The notes below the pieces were generated by a model. The model did not search any database. It saw only the letters and a program-made list of their open reading frames with translations, and had not been told where the DNA came from. 64,000 nt of DNA from Undaria pinnatifida (taxonomy: Eukaryota > Sar > Phaeophyceae > Laminariales > Alariaceae). The position numbers and the translations under genes were made by a program. Shown piece by piece: positions 1 to 11,363 of this stretch (position 1 is its first letter; each line of letters begins with the position of its first letter). The DNA is taken from positions 4,262,438 to 4,326,437 of the forward strand of contig JABAKD010000012.1 in the NCBI GenBank assembly GCA_012845835.1, given 5' to 3'.

Positions 1-3000
1 CACCTTGAGCTGGACGTACACTACGACTTAAAGACGGGAAGGTGATTATGAATGGCACAGTAAACCTATACAGAAGTAGAGAGACAGTTAACGCGATAGT
101 AGCCTATATTTCTAGTGCAGGAGACCGTAAGAGACATTAATGTTGAATAGCCTATTACTAGTACAGGAAACCTACTGTATTGTGAAACAGGGGTAGTGAC
201 CTACGAATAGTGTGGTAGTGAGAAAACAGGAATGTTGGCCTACTGCGGGACAGTAATGCTGCAATAGCCTACTACTAGTACAGTAATGCTGCAATAGCCT
301 ACAACTAGTACAGGAAACCTGCTGTGCTGTGAAACAGGGGTAGAGGCCTACGACTAGTGTGGTAGTGAGAAAACCGGAATGTTGCCCTCCTGCGGTGCAG
401 GAAAACCGACAGTAGTGCGAGCACAGGAGTGTTGCCCTATTGCGGAGGACCATAGTGCTCAGGACCTACTTCGTACGACAAAGACACTAAACCTGCTTCG
501 AAGTATACCCCCTTGGGATCTTTTCCTAACCATATCTGGTCCTGATGACAGCAGCGTGTTCCCCCGTAAAATAGTGCAGGAAACAAGCTGTTACGGCAGG
601 GGTCCCCCCCCTATATAAGGCGATCTGAGCAATGCCGTATCCCGATACAAGGCGGTCAAGGTCACATGGCACGACCGGGGGATGGCACTCATAACCCGGA
701 ACGAATAACGCGGCTTCCCTCTACAAGGCGGTCATGTTGCTCTATCGCACACGACCGGCCTTATTGTTGTTGTTGTTGTTGTTGTTTTTTTTTTTTTTTG
801 CAGTGGCTCGAGGTTGGACCCCCCCCCCCCCCCCGCTGTTTCTTCTTGCGCCTTGAGCTTTCGCGCATTTTTTTTTTCTACTTTTTTTTTTTTTTTCAAC
901 ATGAATCCGCAATGGAATGGCCAGAAAAAAAAAAGAAAAAGAAAAGGCCAAAAATACTTACGTTTGTAAGGTGCAGAGCCACTCGTGCGAGTTGCTCAAA
1001 CTCCGTGGTGAAAGTGGTGAACAGGAAACCGCCTGCAGTAGGAAAATACCACTGTTGGCCTGCAGTAGCACCGTAGTGCAGGATTCCGACCGTCATAAGA
1101 AACCGAAACCGTTAGCCTAGCTTACTGTATGTAGCACAAGAAGCCTACCTGCGGTGAGAAACAGGGTATCCACGCCGCTTGCGGAAGATTAGTTTCGATG
1201 CTAAGATTGTATTTTATGCCTGGTTATTTTTTTAATTACAATGTTGTTCGTGCATGTATACGCTTGTTTGTGTCCCCGATTTTTTGCTCGAACCGCGTCC
1301 ACAGGTGGTTTGTGTTCCACCTGGCCGTCCTGGACGCTATGTCGTCGTGCAACTGCCTCTCGGTGTGCTTGGACGAAATCAAGGCCTGGAGCGACATCCA
1401 CCTCGCGCACCACATCCTGTTCATAGAGATAGAGCTCAAGGTTTACGGCGACTTCCTGAGGGTGCGTATCCATTTTTATTGTGCTTTCCGTCCGGCCATG
1501 TGCGACATGAGCTTCAACGTCGATCACTCATAACATTCCCGAAAGAAGAAAGCCTCAGAAGAAAGAGAAAGCCTATGCACAAAGTAGGTGTCATATCAAA
1601 TCATTATAGTTTTTTCCAATCGATTATTGTCTGTGCAGCATGAGCATATATAGACTATATATATATGGTTTTTGTGTGCTCATCCCTTCGATTTTCGAGA
1701 AATATTGTTAGGAATCGGAAACCGATGAGAGCAATATGTTGTTTGTTGTTCATAATAGAGAGAATTCGGTGTTATGGTTCATAGTTTTGTTATCGGAGTA
1801 CGTACGTATACGTATCTTACTTAGACAGCAGCAGCTTGCATTGTCTGGTTGATCGCGCTTGTGGAGATACCAAGTGGATACCGCACGGGACCGAGCTGGC
1901 AGGTCCGTGTACTCCCTCCGTAGACGTAACACAGACCCCCGTGGTCTCTGAGCTGGCTCTTTCTCCCCCTTCTCCACTACGTTGCGCGTCTTTTTTTTTA
2001 TGGCGAGAAAGCTACGGCTGTTTCTCCCTTGGTCGACTCGATAACTCCGTATGAACGCTGAACGCCTTAACTTACCCCGTATTACCGACTACCAGCCCGA
2101 AGTGCTCCGTGTGGTCGATGGTGAGTCAGCCGTCTTTTTTGTGTTGATCCATTTTTCTCTGTGCGAGTTCACCATCATTGGCGACGGCGAGCAGGCAGCA
2201 ATGCTTCCAGGCTTCAGTTTGCCACTTTCCCAACCAATAGTTGAGGCCACTCGCTTCCTCTCTCCCGCTCCATGGACCACTTATATTGCAGGAAAGTGGA
2301 GTTCAGTTATTGATAGCGTTACTGGCTGCACGTCGGCGGCTCATGTTAAGCTTTTCTAACAATAAAAGCTCCCGGGGGGAAAAGTTTTTTTCAAGCGATC
2401 CCCCCCCCCCCCCCCCCCCAGCTCGGAACTAAAATAATAGGAGGCCGCGATTTGACCCCTTGATTGACTACCCCCTACACTAAAACATTCGAAGGGAAAA
2501 AGAGGCCTTGACGCGCCCAGATTTGCCCCCAAACGATATGAAATACCGGAGGGCTTCTTGAATGTGATAAGTGTCCCCTAACAAGATGTTGTGCTCACAC
2601 CTAATGCGTCATGCCCCCCCCCCCCTCACCCCCCCGCCCCGCCCTCTCCCCTCTCATCTCCCTCCGCCCCCCTCGCCGTCCTCTGCACCGCCCTATCCCC
2701 TCCTCCCGCCCCCCCTTTTCGTCTTCCTCTGCCCGTTTGCTTTTCGCTTCCCCACCTTCTCCCTTCCCCCACCTCACCTTTTCCTCTGCCCCCCCCCCCC
2801 CCCCCTCCGTCCCTCTGCCCCCCGCTCCCACCGCCCCACCGCTCCACCGCCCCACCGCCCCCTCCCCCCCCCCCCCACGTCCCGCTCGCCTCCCCCCTCC
2901 CCAACAGATCTGCGGGGATAAGACGCCGGATACCGACCACTCGGCTTTCCTGACGCTGCAGAGAACGGTCCTCGACGTTTTCCCGCGGAGTCGAATTCTC

Positions 3001-3258
3001 ACCCCGAGGGAAGTCCGAGGAGACTTCGAAACCCTGACGGAGGCCGTTCGAGCGACTACCGTCACGCTGGAAGAAGTTGACAACTACTCCAAGTTATCTC
3101 TGCATTCTTCCTATGCCCCTACTCCTCCTCCTCCTCCTCCTAGAGATTCACGTTCTCCTCCGACTTTTTCTGAAGGCAGCGGTTCTAGGATGGTTCCGCA
3201 GACCGTTCCTGACACCGTTCCACGTGCGGTTCCTCCTGGTGTCGCGGATCCCTCTACC

Positions 3259-3291
<33 letters not shown>

Positions 3292-6200
3292 GGTGGCGGC
3301 GGCAGCGGCAGCGGCAGTGGCAGTGGCAGTGACAGTGGCAGTGGCATCGACGGTGGTGGTGGAGGCGTCGTCAGCGGGCTGGGGCTGGGATTGGGACGGG
3401 GAGCGGCGGTGGCAGGGGGCTGGCCGCTGGTGGATGACACGCGAGGGATGGCGCTGTTCGTGATTGACTACCAGTCGCAGAACTTGGGGTGCCGAGCCGC
3501 GGTTCGCAAGGTGGGAAGCTGCTCTCCATGGGAGGAGCGTGGGGTTGGGGGTGGGCGACACATGGGGGGCATCATTTTGTTGAAATAGCAAACACATTTT
3601 TTGAAAAGGATCAGACTCAAGTGTTTGCGCTGGGCAGAGTTTGTCCTGCTCGAATTTCAGCTGGTAAACGGGTTTATCATGTACGTCAAAGTTCTTAGTT
3701 CCCACTATCTCACATGTTGTAGAGTACTGCTGTGGTACTAACAGTTGAGCCCCCACCGTGGTGGGTTTGTAATGGCTTGGGCTACATTGTTTCCGTTCCA
3801 TCTCTTGTCTTTGCGCATTTTCTCACGCGCCCCGCCTTTCGCAACCCAGATCCGGGGTCGCATAACAGGCAACCCCCCCCCCCCCCCCCCCCCCCACGTG
3901 CGCGTCTGTACCCCATTTTTGTGTTGTTTTACAGGCGTTGCCCGACGATGAAACGGTGTTTTTCGAACGCACGCCTCTCGCCGAATGGGCTGTGACGCAC
4001 CTCGCGGCTTTCGGAGAGACCAGCCCCACTCACGAGAGGATGATAGGGGAGATGATCAGAAACGGCTATATTGTCAGGGTGAGTTCGTACGAGAGATCCA
4101 CGGTACGGTAAACGGCTACGGTAAAAGGCTACGGTAAAGGCTATGGTCACGGTTGCGGTAAAACTTTACGGTAAACGACTACGGTAAAAGGCTACGGTAA
4201 ATGGCTACGGTGAAGGCTGTGGTCACGGCTACGGTAAAAGGCTACGATAAAAGGATACGGTAAAAGGCTATGGTAACGGTAACGTCAAAACGGTACGGTA
4301 AACGACTACGGTAAAATGCTACGGTAAAAGGCGACGGTAAAGTCTATGGTCACGGTTACGGTAAAAGGCTACGGTAATGGCTATGGTCACGGTTGCGATA
4401 AAAGGTTACGGTAAACGGCTATGGTCACGGCTACGGTAAATACTGCGGTAAAAGGCTACGGTAAAGGCTACGGTAAAAGGCTACGGTAAAAGGCTACGGT
4501 AAAAGGCTACGGTAAAGGCTACGGTAAAGGCTACGGTAAAAGGCTACGGTCGCGGTTACGGCTCGCGCTACTGATGGAGCCATTAGCCCTTTTAGCGTCC
4601 CGCACCCGATTTGGGGGGAAAAAACACTTGGAGTTAGACTGGGATAATCGTAGCAGTCGGAAATGGGTCATAGGAGGTGTTAGTACAGCTATTCATAGGG
4701 CTATTTCATAGAGCGATTAACGGAGCTATCAGTAGAGCTATGAATAGAGCTATTTTTTAGAGCTACTCATAGAGCTATTGCTAAAGCTATTAATCGTGGT
4801 GGCGTGGTGGCTGCCCTAATGGTTTTTTATCTTTCCAGGCTTTTCTGCTCTTCGGTTTCGCTTTGGACAACGCCAATAATTTCAGTTTTGTGTCCGTTTT
4901 CGAGCGCGGTACAGAGCCACTCGCGCGAGTGACCAACGTTCGGTTGTCAAAATTGGGGTAGAATATAGTATATATATATGGTAGGATGCATTCTGACCCT
5001 ATGTATAATACTATGCATAATGCTAGCTACCACTACGTAAGGGGACTCACCGACCTATGCCCTGCACGAGGACATGCACACCGCGAAACACGCGCGATCG
5101 GAGTATCACACACAGCTTACGAAGATGAGTTTCGACGAGCTCCTTGGTGTCGCAGCTGGAGTGTATTTCCGATTTTTTGTAAAGACATCCCCAGAAAGAA
5201 GCCTAAAAACAAAAATCGAAAGGAAAACAGTCGGTTCGTGCCTCGTTTTGATACTGGTGTTTATACTTACTTTGATTTTCGATGACTGTTTCGATGTCTG
5301 TGTCGGCCAATGGATGGAGCTGTACATGTGATGGATAACGAACGATGTTCGAGTTCGATATATTTCATGCCCCTAGGCAAGCGAAAAATCTGAACGATTA
5401 TGATACGATACATCGAAACTTTCGATACGCCATCCAACACTGCCTAACGCTGTACACACGAGAAAGCAAAGCAATGGCCGTTCCCCCCGTGCAAGGTTGG
5501 TGTCGGTCGGCAACGACGCTGTAGAAAATCGCCTCTCGTTACGTGAGCTAGACACCCATGGCACCGTCTTTCTTTCATCTCGTTTTTGTGCTTTTGCGGT
5601 ATCCGAGATGGTGGTCCAGTTATATCATATTGTGCGTAGTGGAGGACCCTAACTCCACGCAAGGGGAATGATATAACGTCGTGTGTATATGGCAAGGCAC
5701 CCACGAGGCAGGTCGCATAGTATACCCATTGCTTATCTCTGGAAATGACCGCGACAGGAAAAAAATAATTTTATTCGAAGCTGTCATCCGGTATGCAAGA
5801 AAGCACACACAAGGTGCGGAAACCCTCCTCACAAGTGGTGTTTAGTAGCATGCAGCTCGCCCTTCATGCGACTCGCCGAGCACACCTCACGGCGCTTCGC
5901 GCTTGGTGCACGCGATGTCTGCCTGGTCGGTGAAACCCGACGTGCTCCGTCACGGCAATGTAGGAATGCGAGGTTCAATGATCATATGAGTACGGCTGTA
6001 CATCAAATGAGTGCCCCACACCCCCCCACCCCCGTCCCATCTCCAGATCCCCCGCCCCCCTTTCATCTTCCCCGCCCCCCCCGCCCTGCCCCGCTTGCCC
6101 CCCCCCCACCCCTTCCTCCCTCTTCCTCCACGCAGGACCGACTAAGTCGACGCGACTGGAGTGACCGTGCGAAGGCGATGGACGAATCAAGCGCCACCGG

Positions 6201-7659
6201 AGATGTGAGGAGCACCATGAGGAGTACGAGTAGTAATAATGTCTTTTATGCTGCAACCCCCAAACCGCTCGTCAATGTTTCCCTCACTAAAGGAAGGGCG
6301 CGAGACGAGAGTTGCGGCGCGGCGTAGCTGTTAAGGAAAGAAGGAAATGTGACAGTCATATATACCAGACCGCAGCAGCAGCAACGGCGGCAATGGAAAA
6401 ATAAGCAACAGCAACAAGAAAAAGCCTACGGCATCTGGACCAAAACATCTGTTGACAGAAATTCAGTGATTCAATGTAATTAGACTGTTTCAGTGGTCGG
6501 GTCACTTCTCGCTCGATCGGGCAGGGTCACGGTGATCCGACCTGACCCGACCCGACCCGACCCGACCCGACCCGACCCGACCCGACCCGACCCGACCCGA
6601 CCCGACCCGACCCGACCCGTGGTAATTGAAAACCTCCTGGTCCGGCTCGACTCGACCCGACCCGACCCAACCCGTGAGAGATAGAACACCTCCTGACCCG
6701 ACTAGCTTGGCCCGCGAGATTACAGAAGCCTCTTGACACGCCCCGCGGTTCGACCCGATCCGACCCGACCCGACCCGACCCGACCCGACCCGACCCGACC
6801 CGACCCGACCCGACCCGACCCGACCCGACCCGACCCGACCCGTGATATTTGAAAACCTCCTTACCCGGCCCGACTCGACCCGACCCGACCCGACCCGGGA
6901 GAGTTAGAACACCTCCTGACCCGACTGGCTTGACCCGCGAGATTATGGAAACCTCCTGACACGACCCGCGGATTGGGTCCTGGTCCATGGGAAACCCTGG
7001 TTATGATTCCACGAGTTAGATTAACGTCGAGGAATTGTATGATGACTTGCTTAACATATTATATGTCTCTGGGATTCCTCCTCTTGCTCCGCAACTGTGT
7101 GTGAGTGATCAACTGCACCCACCATTTTGGGGTGGGGACAAAAGCGCTTGGTGGCACAAATCTGCACGGCCAAAACACGTTCGATACGATATATCGAAGG
7201 TTCGATGTTTGGATTTGGGTTCGTAGAATTATTCGGTACGATACGATACCCAACATTATTGCTGCAGTGATCACGTCGAGACTTTTGAATGACACCGTAG
7301 CAGATGCTTGCATGCTACCATAGCAAATTCGAGGCGAACACAGCATCGGCGACAAGCCACCGTTACTACTATTTCCTTTTTTTTATTTTTTTTTGTGTGT
7401 AATTGTGCCTTCTGCTTTGTCGTTTCGTTTATATATCAGTATCTCCCAATTTTTTTTTTGCTTCTCCGATTTTTTCGCTTCTCCGTCGGTAGGAGGACGA
7501 CGGGGCTGAGAGACCGACGTACATCGTCAACACCGCCGCCCAGCTGCTGGTGTCGGACGACCTCAAGCCTGTGGAAGCGGGTGTCAGCAGCGCCGCTAGA
7601 CGTATCCGGCAGGGCAGGGGCGGCGATGACCTTTCGACCCCCCTTCCTTGCAGATCAAG
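1..7659 (+). CDS. PI-PLC-C1-like phosphoinositide phospholipase C, copy 1 (5' truncated by window)
   Basis: Spliced gene. Exons seen: 1-41, 1305-1461, 2908-3510, 3935-4078, a probable 6136-6204, and 7493-7659. All have AG acceptors and GT donors, and phases join (2, 0, 0, 0, 0, then 2 at the end). The first fragment reads HLELDVHYD, the metal-binding start of the X-type barrel. The second carries VFHLAVLD...CNCLSVCLDEIKAWS and ends in IELK. The third has ILTPREVRG and GGWPLVDDTRG...FVIDY, and the fourth ends RNGYIVR. These match the order of blocks in the Ca2+-dependent phosphoinositide phospholipase C family (PI-PLC-C1), usually secreted or surface enzymes that cleave phosphoinositide-type phosphodiesters. 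The exon with the first catalytic histidine (GTHNSYH in copy 2) lies before base 1. The last exon ends in phase 2, so at least one further 3' exon is missing or unrecognised. Family assignment is firm; substrate and activity are inferred. Confidence 0.78.
110..470. repeat. Degenerate tandem repeat in PLC copy-1 intron
   Basis: A block of about 80 bp (CTAGTACAGGAAACCTGCTG ... GTGGTAGTGAGAAAAC) occurs at about 157-235 and again at 306-384, with shorter echoes to about 1165. It lies wholly in the intron between the first two phospholipase exons. The short ORFs over it on both strands are by-products of the repeat. Confidence 0.7.
790..1030 (+). mobile_element. Degraded small inverted-repeat element (CACTCG core)
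   Basis: It shares an ordered series of blocks with 17599-17850 and 37539-37797: TTTTGCAGTGGCTCG, then CTTGAGCTTT, ATGAATCCGCAATGGA, and GCAGAGCCACTCGTGCGAG. Ends are eroded and two poly-T runs and a poly-C run have expanded inside. It has no coding capacity and is probably a non-autonomous DNA-transposon derivative. Confidence 0.55.
2051..2131 (+). other. Isolated exon-like ORF in intron, function unknown
   Basis: An ATG-initiated stretch reads through RLNLPRITDYQPEVLRVVDG and stops at a strong splice donor (G|GTGAGT). It falls inside the intron between phospholipase exons that already join in phase, so the family alignment does not need it. It may be an alternative exon, a relic of another gene, or chance. 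Confidence 0.2.
2440..2530. repeat. TTGACTGACCG-type repeat, single unit
   Basis: The segment TTGATTGACTACCCCCTACACTAAAAC... followed by GGCCTTGACGCGCCC resembles units at 9880-10110 and 11850-12060. This is one dispersed unit of the same family. Confidence 0.5.
2600..2906 (+). other. Pyrimidine tract leading into PLC exon acceptor
   Basis: About 300 bases of nearly pure C/T with several poly-C runs end at the acceptor AACAG before the exon at 2908. It acts as an exaggerated polypyrimidine tract. Proline-rich (+) and glycine-rich (-) ORFs over it are compositional artefacts. Confidence 0.6.
4083..4565 (+). repeat. ACGGTAAAAGGCT minisatellite
   Basis: About 12-13 bp units of GGCTACGGTAAAA repeat through 480 bases, with GGTCACGG and TATGGT variants. 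The array starts within five bases of the donor of the phospholipase exon ending at 4078, so it occupies the start of that intron. Confidence 0.9.
4670..4800 (+). repeat. AGCTAT short tandem repeat
   Basis: Units of AGAGCTATTNATAG recur about ten times. Just upstream (about 4584-4670) is an eroded copy of the TTAACCC-ended 90-bp element (TTTAGCGTCCCGCACCC ... AACACTTGGAGTTAGACT). Confidence 0.7.
5040..5250 (-). repeat. Dispersed repeat R1 (GATCGAAGATTTCGTCG family), reverse copy
   Basis: Read on the minus strand it carries CACTCCAGCTGCGA, a TCGTCGAAACTCATCTTCG block, and GTGTGATACTCCGATCGCGC. These match forward copies at 52700, 54520, 60945 and 63800 and a reverse copy at 48660. No protein is encoded. 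The 600 bases beyond it to about 5845 hold nothing I recognise. Confidence 0.7.
5846..5990 (+). repeat. Dispersed repeat R2, copy 1
   Basis: This segment (GCATGCAGCTCGCCC ... ATGCGACTCGCCGAGCAC ... GTCGGTGAAACCCGACGTGC) matches 52288-52445 over about 140 bases with scattered differences. Both copies are followed by diverged DNA. It has no coding features. Confidence 0.7.
6136..6204 (+). CDS. Probable extra exon of PLC copy 1
   Basis: A strong acceptor (long C/T tract ending CTCCACGCAG) and a donor (GAT|GTGAGG) delimit 69 bases, exactly 23 codons, in phase 0 at both ends. It therefore joins the exons ending at 4078 and starting at 7493 without breaking frame. The peptide begins DRLSRRDWSDRAKAMDESSA. 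In the family, the segment after GYIVR is an Arg/Asp-rich stretch ahead of a SGAQ.VSTD-like block, which this fits in position though weakly in sequence. I found no equivalent in copy 2. Confidence 0.45.
6535..6985 (+). repeat. (CCCGA)n higher-order repeat
   Basis: Pure CCCGA arrays at about 6540-6620 and 6755-6842 are each followed by the same spacer of about 130 bp (TTGAAAACCTCCT ... GAACACCTCCTGACCCGACT ... GCGAGATTA ... CCTCCTGACACG). The whole block is thus a higher-order unit of about 225 bp present twice. It lies in the last recognised intron of phospholipase copy 1. Confidence 0.9.
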
Positions 7660-8168
7660 GTGAGGAGGAGTTGAGGCACAGCGTAACTCTGAACTCTTTA
7701 GAAAACTGCGCCCATTTTTTGGCAGCGACAATGATGCTTGGTAGTACGATACGGGCGGGCCGAACCCCCTCCCGTTTCGTCGACATAGTAGTACAAGATG
7801 ATGAAAAGGCCGACCTTCTGAGCACTCTTTTGTGATATCAAAATAAAACGAAGCGAAAAAAACGTGTGGATGTGCCGACGTTCTTGTTGAGCTCGGCGTG
7901 CTTTTGGCGCTCGACAAAGGTGCGCTTCCAAAAGACTGCCGGGTTGGAATTTGGCCGAGGCGTTCTGTGGATTCTGCGTCGTGTCATAACTCTGAATTTC
8001 CAAATGGGGCTCAAAATGCCCACGTTTATTTGCCGACCTTCTATTAATAACTGTGTCGACAACGAAGCGGGGGGGGGCTTCCATCCACCCGTGTGGTGTG
8101 GGATACTTTTTGCGATGGTAACAGGGCTGTATCATCTTTATGACTTCGCCCGCGCCCTTCTCGGAGAT
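7660..8168. other. No gene recognised
   Basis: This stretch follows the last phospholipase copy-1 exon found. The missing 3' exon should lie here or beyond, but I could not recognise it. Nothing else is supported. Confidence 0.4.
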
Positions 8169-8242
8169 AATTAGTTGAACTTTTGTGTTAATACAGTTTT
8201 TTCTATACAGTCCAGTACAACAGAGATCAAGTTCAACTAATT
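8169..8242. repeat. 14-bp perfect inverted repeat flanking 46 bp
   Basis: Arms AATTAGTTGAACTT (8169-8182) and AAGTTCAACTAATT (8229-8242) are exact reverse complements. It may be a tiny terminal-inverted-repeat relic or a hairpin. Confidence 0.75.
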
Positions 8243-8639
8243 TGTAGCCTTTGTTTTTTGTCGAAATTGGGGCAAGGTTTCGGAAGGTCAAGGCACGCGG
8301 TTAACTTGACGGTATACTTTCCCGGCTCAAGAGTGCAGTAGCTCTCCAGGCGGGAACTCTCGGTTCGTTCGAACGCCTCCGCTTCACCATCATCTGTGTG
8401 TCTGCCGCACGCGCGTGTGTGTATGTGTGTGCGTTCTGTCGCTTTTTCTGTCGTACTGTGTCGAAAACGTGATTCATGACGTTATCTGCTGTGAGTGTGT
8501 GTTTTTTTTTTGGTCGCCTTTGTTTTCCTTGCCGTACGGTGTCGAAAAACGGAATACCGCCGCGATGCAGGTGCAGCGCTATCGTCCCGAGAGAGGAGTG
8601 CGTCTTGGAAGGTTTCTGCTGACGGCTAGTGGTGTTGAT

Positions 8640-8870
8640 CGACAGCAGCAGCACGATTGATTGGTTGCTCACAACGAGAGGCGTACATCGACAACTGCCA
8701 TGTTTACTGGCTGTTCGCAAGGGAGATCGACAGCTGCTGCCATACGGTGATTGCTCGTTCACCAGGGAGGTCAACAGCTGCTGATACGTCGATTTGGCTC
8801 TTTTCAAGGAAAATTGACAGCGGCCACATACGTCAATTTATTGCTAACAAGGGGGAGGCTGCGGGGAGAA
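8640..8870. repeat. Degenerate minisatellite, unit about 55 bp
   Basis: The motif ACGTCGATTTGGCTSTT...AAGGGAGATCGACAGCTGCTG recurs about four times with drift. The preceding 8405-8560 stretch contains a GT-rich run and two similar blocks around GTCGCTTT...TGTCGAAAACG. Confidence 0.55.
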
Positions 8871-9247
8871 GCGCTGCTGCTTCTTGCTTTTGCGGGGTCC
8901 GTCGCATGGGCTCCGTACGATCGCGGTCAGTCCTGCCTCGTGGGCACACGATACCTGCACACGGTGATCAGGCGGCGGCACCCCCCCCCCGCCGCCGGGT
9001 TACCCTACGTGTGCATATGTACATTCACCAGGTAGAGTTTGTATAACAGCGTGCTTCTCAGATTTATCCAACACAAGGTTGTGTTCTGTAGGGCGTATAT
9101 GTTCGCGGAAATCTACCCGAGCTCGACCCACCCCGAGCATGGCTGAAGCAATCAGGATCGACACTCGGGTGCACCAGAGTCAAATACACCCTACATATCA
9201 CCCCCATCATCACCCTTGGATCAACGCTTAATTTTTTCCTAACGCTG

Positions 9248-9338
9248 GGTTAACCCCTTTAGAGCCCCCGAACCCCTCCCTATACTAAATCCAAGTAATG
9301 TTGTCCCCAAAACGGGTTTCCAGTTGCAAATGGGTTAA
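9248..9338 (+). mobile_element. TTAACCC-ended 90-bp inverted-repeat element, copy 1
   Basis: It starts GTTAACCCCTTTAGAGC and ends CAAATGGGTTAA. Inside are CCCCTCCCTATACTAAA and CAAAACGGGTTTCCAGTTG. A reverse-orientation copy lies at 54946-55036 and a diverged one at 29212-29297. No coding capacity. From 9420 to 9660 the DNA is G-rich with no gene. Confidence 0.75.
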
Positions 9339-9879
9339 TGCCCCAAGACTGCGGCTGCACCCACGTTTTGATGACGAGCTACTTGAAATTAGAGTGGGTT
9401 GCTTCTCAGTAACCCTAGGTCCCGACATTCGGGTGGAGGGGAGCGGGGGCGGGAGGGGTACTAACCCTCCGATTTTTGGAGAGGAAGAAGAAGGGGGGGA
9501 GGGAGGTGCGCGGCGATGGTTTGCCTCCGATGTTGAGGGGGGCGGTGGGAGTCGATGTTGTGCCCCTCATGTCAAGGGGGAGGGGGGATGTCGACGATGA
9601 TGATGCTGTCCCTTCGAATGTTTGAAGGGGGGGGGAGGGGGGCGGCGCAGTGCTAACGGAAGCTTAATCTTTGGGTCAATCGGCAGTAAGTTGGTGTGTA
9701 TTTTGCGGTCATCAATGGGTACCTTAATTTAATCGGTGTATGGTCTGGTGCGTAGACTCTGTATCGGGACGGGATGAGGGGAGGCTACCGGGCGCTTTGT
9801 CCTCCTACGATGTAGGATCTCGAGCTCGATCGAGATTATAACCAGCCCGTTTTCTTGCGTGCCCTAACCTACACCGTAC

Positions 9880-10110
9880 GGAGATATTGCAGTTAGCTGC
9901 AGACAAAAAAATCCGGTTGACGGCACCGTTGCCCTTTGACGGACGGGCAGCGGTCAAATACAGCCGTCTAGGAACTCCCCACTCTAAAACAGGGATATTT
10001 AGTCTACGGTGGCCTTGACGGAACGCCGTCATGACCCCTTGACCGACAGCCGTCAAGGAAGTGTCCACACTTAAACTAGCATATTTGGTCTAAGGTGACC
10101 TTTGGCGGGT
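9880..10110. repeat. TTGACGG/TTGACTGACCG repeat array
   Basis: Two to three units of about 85 bp of the form CTTGACSGANNGCCGTCAAGGAA...CACACTTAAACTAGCATATTTGGTCTA... occur here. They are related to 2440-2530 and 11850-12060. Confidence 0.6.
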
Positions 10111-10604
10111 CCGAAGTAGACCATCAGCCGACATGTCTGGATGGATCGGGGATAGCGCAAAGAAGAGCCCGATAATCGGGCTTGGACCTATACAGGGGCT
10201 GTGTAGAGGCTGTGCACATGACGCAACTGCGCTGTGCATATGGCGGGTCTGGCCGCAATCGATCGTGCTTGCATGCGGAATTCTGACGTGCGCTGCTAGT
10301 TGTCGGCCGTACGTGGGCTGGGAGCCCTCCAAGTCTCCGTTTGCTTGCTTTTGTTGGGCGAATTTTCCGTGTCACCAGTCATCGACGGATCCGGTGAACC
10401 CGGCATATGATTGTTTGTACTTACACGCAAAATATTGTTGGCCGATGTTTGGTGTGGGTGCATGCGCTCACGCTGCTGACAAGGCAACGGAGTACCACTG
10501 GTATGTATGTAGGAATGAGTGTGATCGACGCATTTAGGTATGCGAGTGGTCGAGGTAGCCGTGTATGGGGCTTGCCTTGTGATCCTGCCACGCCACACTG
10601 AAAC

Positions 10605-10890
10605 TGTCAATACTGTGGTCGGTAATAACGCGGTCGGAAATGCCACGGTCGGCAATACCGCGGTCGGAAATGCCACGGTCGGTAATACCACGGTCGGTAA
10701 TACTACGGTCTGTAAAGACCACGATAATAGGAAATACCACGGTCGGTAACACCACGGTCGGTAATACGACGGTCGGTAATGCCGTGGTTGGTAATACTGC
10801 GGTCGGTAATACTGCGGTCGGTAATACTGCGGTCGGCAATACCACAGTCGATAATGCCACCGGCGGGGACAATGCTGCCGTCGGTATGAT
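10605..10890 (+). repeat. 15-bp minisatellite GGTCGGTAATACCAC
   Basis: About 18 units of a 15-bp motif, so every frame stays open. One plus frame reads as VGNTT-type pentapeptides and the minus strand as PTVVL/RPQYY repeats. There is no start context, conserved flank or splice signal to suggest a real protein. At 10915-11010 and 11030-11110 a flanking block (TTTCCTCTT...TGTTGGCAAGAAA...CCCGCTG) is duplicated. Confidence 0.9.
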
Positions 10891-11340
10891 GCGTGTATAT
10901 GGTAAAATATGATAGGGGTCTTGACGTCTTTCCTCTTTTTGTTTGTTGGCAAGAAAGCGCCACCCGCTGTGAAATCGCCACCGTCGGTAATGCCACCGTC
11001 GGTATGATATGTACCGTTTGAGATACCAGGTATAGGATAGGGGTGTGGTATACGTTTCCTCTTCTTTTGTTGGCAAGAAATAGGCGCTGCCCGCTGCGAA
11101 ATTGCCGGCGTTGTGCAGAAAAAAATGTGAAACTAATATGATATGTCCTCTCCGGGTTCCCAGCTAGTTTTTTGGTTAAAGTTCTCGAACGAAAACTCAG
11201 TCAACTTCCCAAGAGTTTATTTTTTAGTGTAGTCTATACTCCCCCGCGGGTTCCTACCTTTCGCTGTCAGGGATATGATGATTGTGTTTCGTCGTCAGTT
11301 TATTTGAATGGTAATTCCTATTATTGGCAGTTCTTGGTAG

Positions 11341-11363
11341 ATATATATATATATATATATATC
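11341..11363. repeat. (AT)n microsatellite
   Basis: A perfect AT dinucleotide run. The flanking 11120-11850 DNA shows no gene I can support. Confidence 0.9.

Noticed and set aside
2571-3801. Pro-, Gly- and Thr-rich ORFs in other frames around the PLC exon
   Set aside because: Shadows of the pyrimidine tract and of the Gly/Ser-coding stretch of the real exon.
10540-11076. Pentapeptide-repeat protein gene
   Set aside because: The unit does not match the A(D/N)LXX pattern, and the open frames follow from a 15-bp satellite.
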